Assembly (NCBI RefSeq): GCF_004521915.1
Contig: NZ_SDKD01000005.1
Coordinates: forward strand, 158,323-222,322
DNA from: Brevibacillus migulae
GTDB lineage: Bacteria; Bacillota; Bacilli; Brevibacillales; Brevibacillaceae
DNA: 64,000 nucleotides
Reading direction: 5' to 3'
How positions within the stretch are numbered: the first letter of the stretch is position 1; each line of letters starts with the position of its first letter. A program made the translations under genes and the position numbers. Under the pieces are notes generated by a model. It was not told the DNA's origin. It made no database searches and was given only the letters and a program-made list of their open reading frames with translations. Shown here in pieces: positions 61,592 to 64,000 of the stretch.

Positions 61592-63070
61592 TTAATGACG
61601 GAACCAGCCGCTTGGCTTTACTTGTAGGTTGATATTGATCTGCTTCACTTCCGTATAGGCCTCATAACCGTATGTGCCGAGTTCGCGGCCGATCCCGCTC
61701 TGCTTATAACCGCCCCAGGGAGCTTCGTTAAACGTAGGGTGATACGTATTGATCCACGTAATGCCCGCCCGAAGCTTGCGGATGACTCTTTGCGCCTTGG
61801 CCCCGTCATTGGTGAAGACAGCGCCCGCCAAGCCGTATTTCGTCCCATTTGCCAAGCGGATCGCTTCGGCTTCTGTATGAAATTTTTGCACGACGAGTAC
61901 GGGCCCAAAAATCTCTTCTTGCACGATGCGCAAATCCGAAGAATCCGCCTCAAAGATGGTAGGCTCCACAAAGTAGCCTTTGTCCAGACCATCCCGCAGC
62001 AATCGCTTGCCACCACATAGAAGCCGCGCCCCTTCCTCGATCCCTCCTTGTATGTAGGACAGGACGCGATTCATATGGGCTTCCGAGATCAATGGACCCA
62101 TCTCCGTATCCGGATGAAAGCCATCGCCCACCACGATTTTTTGCGCTCGATCCACCAGGCGTACCAGAAATCGATCATAGATGGCCGCTTCCAGCAAAAG
62201 GCGGGAACCAGCCGAGCATACCTCTCCCTGATTGGCGAAGATGGCAAATAAGGCATAGTCGACGGCCGTCTCGAAATCTGCATCGGCAAACACGATGTTG
62301 GGCGATTTGCCCCCAAGCTCGAGCGATAGCTTTTTCACTGTATCTGCCGCATTTTTCATGATCGCGATGCCTGTTTCGGTTCCCCCTGTGAAGGCTACTT
62401 TATCGACCCATTCGTGTCTCGAAATTTCATCGCCCACTACATGTCCCGGTCCGGTCACGAGATTGGCTACGCCTGCAGGGAAACCTGCCGCCTCCAGACA
62501 TTCAAACAGCATGATCGTGGACAGAGGGGTGAGATCAGCTGGCTTTAATACCAATGTGTTTCCGGCTGCCAACGCTGGCGCTACTTTTTGCACATTCATC
62601 ACAAGCGGGTAATTCCAGCAAGTAATCGCCCCGACCACCCCGATCGGCTCTCGCACAACAAACGCTTGAATCTCGTCGGGGACATCATAGGTCTGCCCCT
62701 GCGGTTTGGTACACAAGCCGGCATAGTAACGCAGCTGGTTGACCGCATCCTGCACGTCGTAGGCAGATTCCCGCAAAGGCTTGCCATTGTTCCTCGTATC
62801 GACTTCGGCGAATTCATCCGCGCGCTGTTCAATCAGGTCTGCTGCCTTGTTGAGCAGCTCCGCCCGTGTGCGTGCCGGTGTATCCGCCCATCCGGATTCA
62901 TCAAAAGCCCGGCGCGCCGCTGAGATGGCCAGACGGGCATCTTCTCTCGTCCCCTTTGTGACGCGCGCGATGATCTCTCCATTTGCCGGATTGATGACCG
63001 GAAAAGATTCCCCAGAGACGGACTCAACCCATTGGCCGTCAATATACATCTTTTTTACTTGGTTGGACAT
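61592..63070 (-). CDS. Aldehyde dehydrogenase (aminobutyraldehyde/betaine aldehyde type)
   Basis: A 492-residue NAD(P)-dependent ALDH with CWNYPLVMNVQKVAPALAAGN, KPADLTPLSTI, GGTETG, LELGGKSPNIVFADADF (catalytic Glu), NQGEVCSAGSRLL (catalytic Cys), and EIFGPVLVVQKF. Next to a class III aminotransferase, it may oxidise 4-aminobutyraldehyde from putrescine to GABA, but betaine aldehyde or other omega-amino aldehydes are possible. AGGGGGA precedes the ATG. Confidence 0.87.
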   Translation of the reverse strand: MSNQVKKMYIDGQWVESVSGESFPVINPANGEIIARVTKGTREDARLAISAARRAFDESGWADTPARTRAELLNKAADLIEQRADEFAEVDTRNNGKPLRESAYDVQDAVNQLRYYAGLCTKPQGQTYDVPDEIQAFVVREPIGVVGAITCWNYPLVMNVQKVAPALAAGNTLVLKPADLTPLSTIMLFECLEAAGFPAGVANLVTGPGHVVGDEISRHEWVDKVAFTGGTETGIAIMKNAADTVKKLSLELGGKSPNIVFADADFETAVDYALFAIFANQGEVCSAGSRLLLEAAIYDRFLVRLVDRAQKIVVGDGFHPDTEMGPLISEAHMNRVLSYIQGGIEEGARLLCGGKRLLRDGLDKGYFVEPTIFEADSSDLRIVQEEIFGPVLVVQKFHTEAEAIRLANGTKYGLAGAVFTNDGAKAQRVIRKLRAGITWINTYHPTFNEAPWGGYKQSGIGRELGTYGYEAYTEVKQININLQVKPSGWFRH

Positions 63071-63081
63071 CGGGATTCCCC

Positions 63082-64000
63082 CTATTTATTCAGCTGCAGC
63101 TGCTTGGAAAGCTGGCTGATCCCTTCCTCGATGCATGCCAGCACATAATCGATTTGCTCATAGGAAATAATCGCTGGCGGCTCCAGACGGATGACCGTCG
63201 CATTATTCAGCGTACCTGCCACGAGGATCTTCTTGCTGAACAGCTGTTTTGCCAATGCATATCCCAGACTGTTATTGGCAAATTCCATGGCAATCAGCAA
63301 TCCTTTCCCCCGAGCGTTGACAAGCACATCAGGGTAACGCGCCTGGATTTCCTTTAGATGCTTGAGGATATAAGCTCCTTTGTCATGTGCTTGCTGCGGA
63401 ATATTGTCCTCCAGGATGGTATGGATACCGGCAATCGCAGCTGCGCAGCACAACGGGTTGCCGCCAAACGTAGAAGAACCGAGCAAAAACGGATTTTCCT
63501 CCATTTTCGCCCACCATTTCTTCTTTGCGACCATGGCGGCAATCGGCATGACGCCACCTCCGAACGCTTTGCCAAGCGTCATAATATCCGGCACAACGTC
63601 CCAATGATCCACACCGAACAGCTTTCCTGTGCGTCCCATCCCTGTCTGCACCTCGTCTACGATCAACAGACATTCGTATTGGTCGCAGATTTGGCGCAGA
63701 CGTGACAGGAAATCGTCGGGTGGAATATTGACGCCGCCTTCCCCCTGGATTGGCTCGACGATCACTCCTGCCACGGTTTCTCCCGTAGCGATCAGCATGC
63801 GGATGGCTTGCTCCACGGCATCCGCATCGCCATAGGGCACATGCTGAAAGCCGGGTACGAGAGGAGTATACGGTTCCCGAAAGGTCGATTTGCCGGAAGC
63901 AGACAGCGAACCCATCGTCTTCCCATGAAAGCCTTTTTCCATCGAAATGAAGCACTTTTTGCCAGTGGACAAACGGGCGAGCTTGAGCGCCATCTCATTC
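63082..64000 (-). CDS. Class III aminotransferase (putrescine aminotransferase-like), 5' end outside window
   Basis: At least 306 residues of a PLP aminotransferase, cut by the right edge. Visible: FHGKTMGSLSASGKSTFR, GVIVEPIQGEGGVNIPP, LLIVDEVQTGMGRTGKLFG (PLP-ring Asp), MTLGKAFGGGVMPIAAMV with the PLP Lys, and STFGGNPLCCAAA. The last resembles PatA/ornithine-type omega-aminotransferases. Twelve bases separate it from the aldehyde dehydrogenase, so diamine to amino acid degradation is the likely joint pathway. Confidence 0.85.
   Translation of the reverse strand, partial: NEMALKLARLSTGKKCFISMEKGFHGKTMGSLSASGKSTFREPYTPLVPGFQHVPYGDADAVEQAIRMLIATGETVAGVIVEPIQGEGGVNIPPDDFLSRLRQICDQYECLLIVDEVQTGMGRTGKLFGVDHWDVVPDIMTLGKAFGGGVMPIAAMVAKKKWWAKMEENPFLLGSSTFGGNPLCCAAAIAGIHTILEDNIPQQAHDKGAYILKHLKEIQARYPDVLVNARGKGLLIAMEFANNSLGYALAKQLFSKKILVAGTLNNATVIRLEPPAIISYEQIDYVLACIEEGISQLSKQLQLNK

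Noticed and set aside
1..64000. tRNA, rRNA or intact insertion sequences
   Set aside because: Scanned for conserved tRNA arm motifs, rRNA blocks and transposase motifs; none convincing.

Overview
The window looks like a low-to-medium GC, endospore-forming Firmicute, most likely Brevibacillus or another member of the Paenibacillaceae. This is inferred from a YjcZ-type spore protein, a YesN/YesM-style sensor pair, strong AGGAGG ribosome binding sites, frequent GTG/TTG starts, U-rich intrinsic terminators, and a Bacillus megaterium-style anaerobic cobalamin gene set (CbiX with a His-rich tail, CbiH fused to an Fe-S domain). No rRNA, tRNA, CRISPR array or intact insertion sequence was seen.

Layout. 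0-6.4 kb: plus-strand housekeeping and small genes (YjcZ-like peptide, M23 peptidase, small alarmone synthetase, D,D-carboxypeptidase, pyruvate kinase without its C-terminal domain, PhnP-like hydrolase, DUF3817) plus an unlisted 41-residue minus-strand gene. 6.4-11 kb: a degraded stretch with an AT-rich non-coding block, remnants of an oxidoreductase, a Nudix hydrolase, an N-terminally lost amidohydrolase and a frameshifted C-N hydrolase, two minus-strand genes of unknown role, and a holin-like type I toxin candidate. 11-14.3 kb: a glycoside hydrolase and a pnuC-nadR nicotinamide riboside salvage pair. 14.6-22.5 kb: a xylFGH-type sugar ABC transporter beside a three-component sensor (anchored sugar-binding protein, histidine kinase, AraC-type regulator), each with a cre-like site in its upstream region. 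22.8-29.2 kb: an orphan amino-acid binding lipoprotein, an acyltransferase remnant, a MocA-like nucleotidyltransferase, a polar amino-acid ABC transporter, and a two-subunit CoA-transferase with a sigma-54 promoter, divergent from its probable enhancer-binding activator (29.4-30.9 kb). 31-37.7 kb: MocR-type regulator, PaiB-like protein, LysE exporter, B3/B4-domain protein, and an MBOAT/DHHW polysaccharide O-acetylation pair.

37.7-58.2 kb, all minus strand: a nearly complete anaerobic adenosylcobalamin locus in two transcription units, each headed by a cobalamin riboswitch with a downstream terminator. The first (57.8 to 52.0 kb) holds cobO, cobD, cobU, cobS, a phosphatase, cbiZ, cbiB and a second phosphatase: adenosylation, aminopropanol attachment and nucleotide-loop assembly. 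The second (51.6 to 37.7 kb) holds a Ni/Co transporter, cbiH60, cbiX, cbiJ, cbiC, cbiD, cbiET, cbiL, cbiF, cbiG, cobB, cobQ and cobT: cobalt uptake, chelation, ring contraction, methylation and amidation. Many genes overlap by 4 bases or more. Uroporphyrinogen methyltransferase and precorrin-2 dehydrogenase are not in the window.

58.2-64 kb: a radical SAM protein, an unexplained coding-like fragment, and a putative putrescine/diamine catabolic set (sigma-54 activator, aldehyde dehydrogenase, class III aminotransferase cut by the window end).

The points most worth a second look are the toxin locus with its ribosome binding site sealed in a GNRA hairpin, the CoA-transferase beta subunit with valine at the position of the usual catalytic glutamate, the sigma-54 promoter with two matching dyads, and the five decayed genes.
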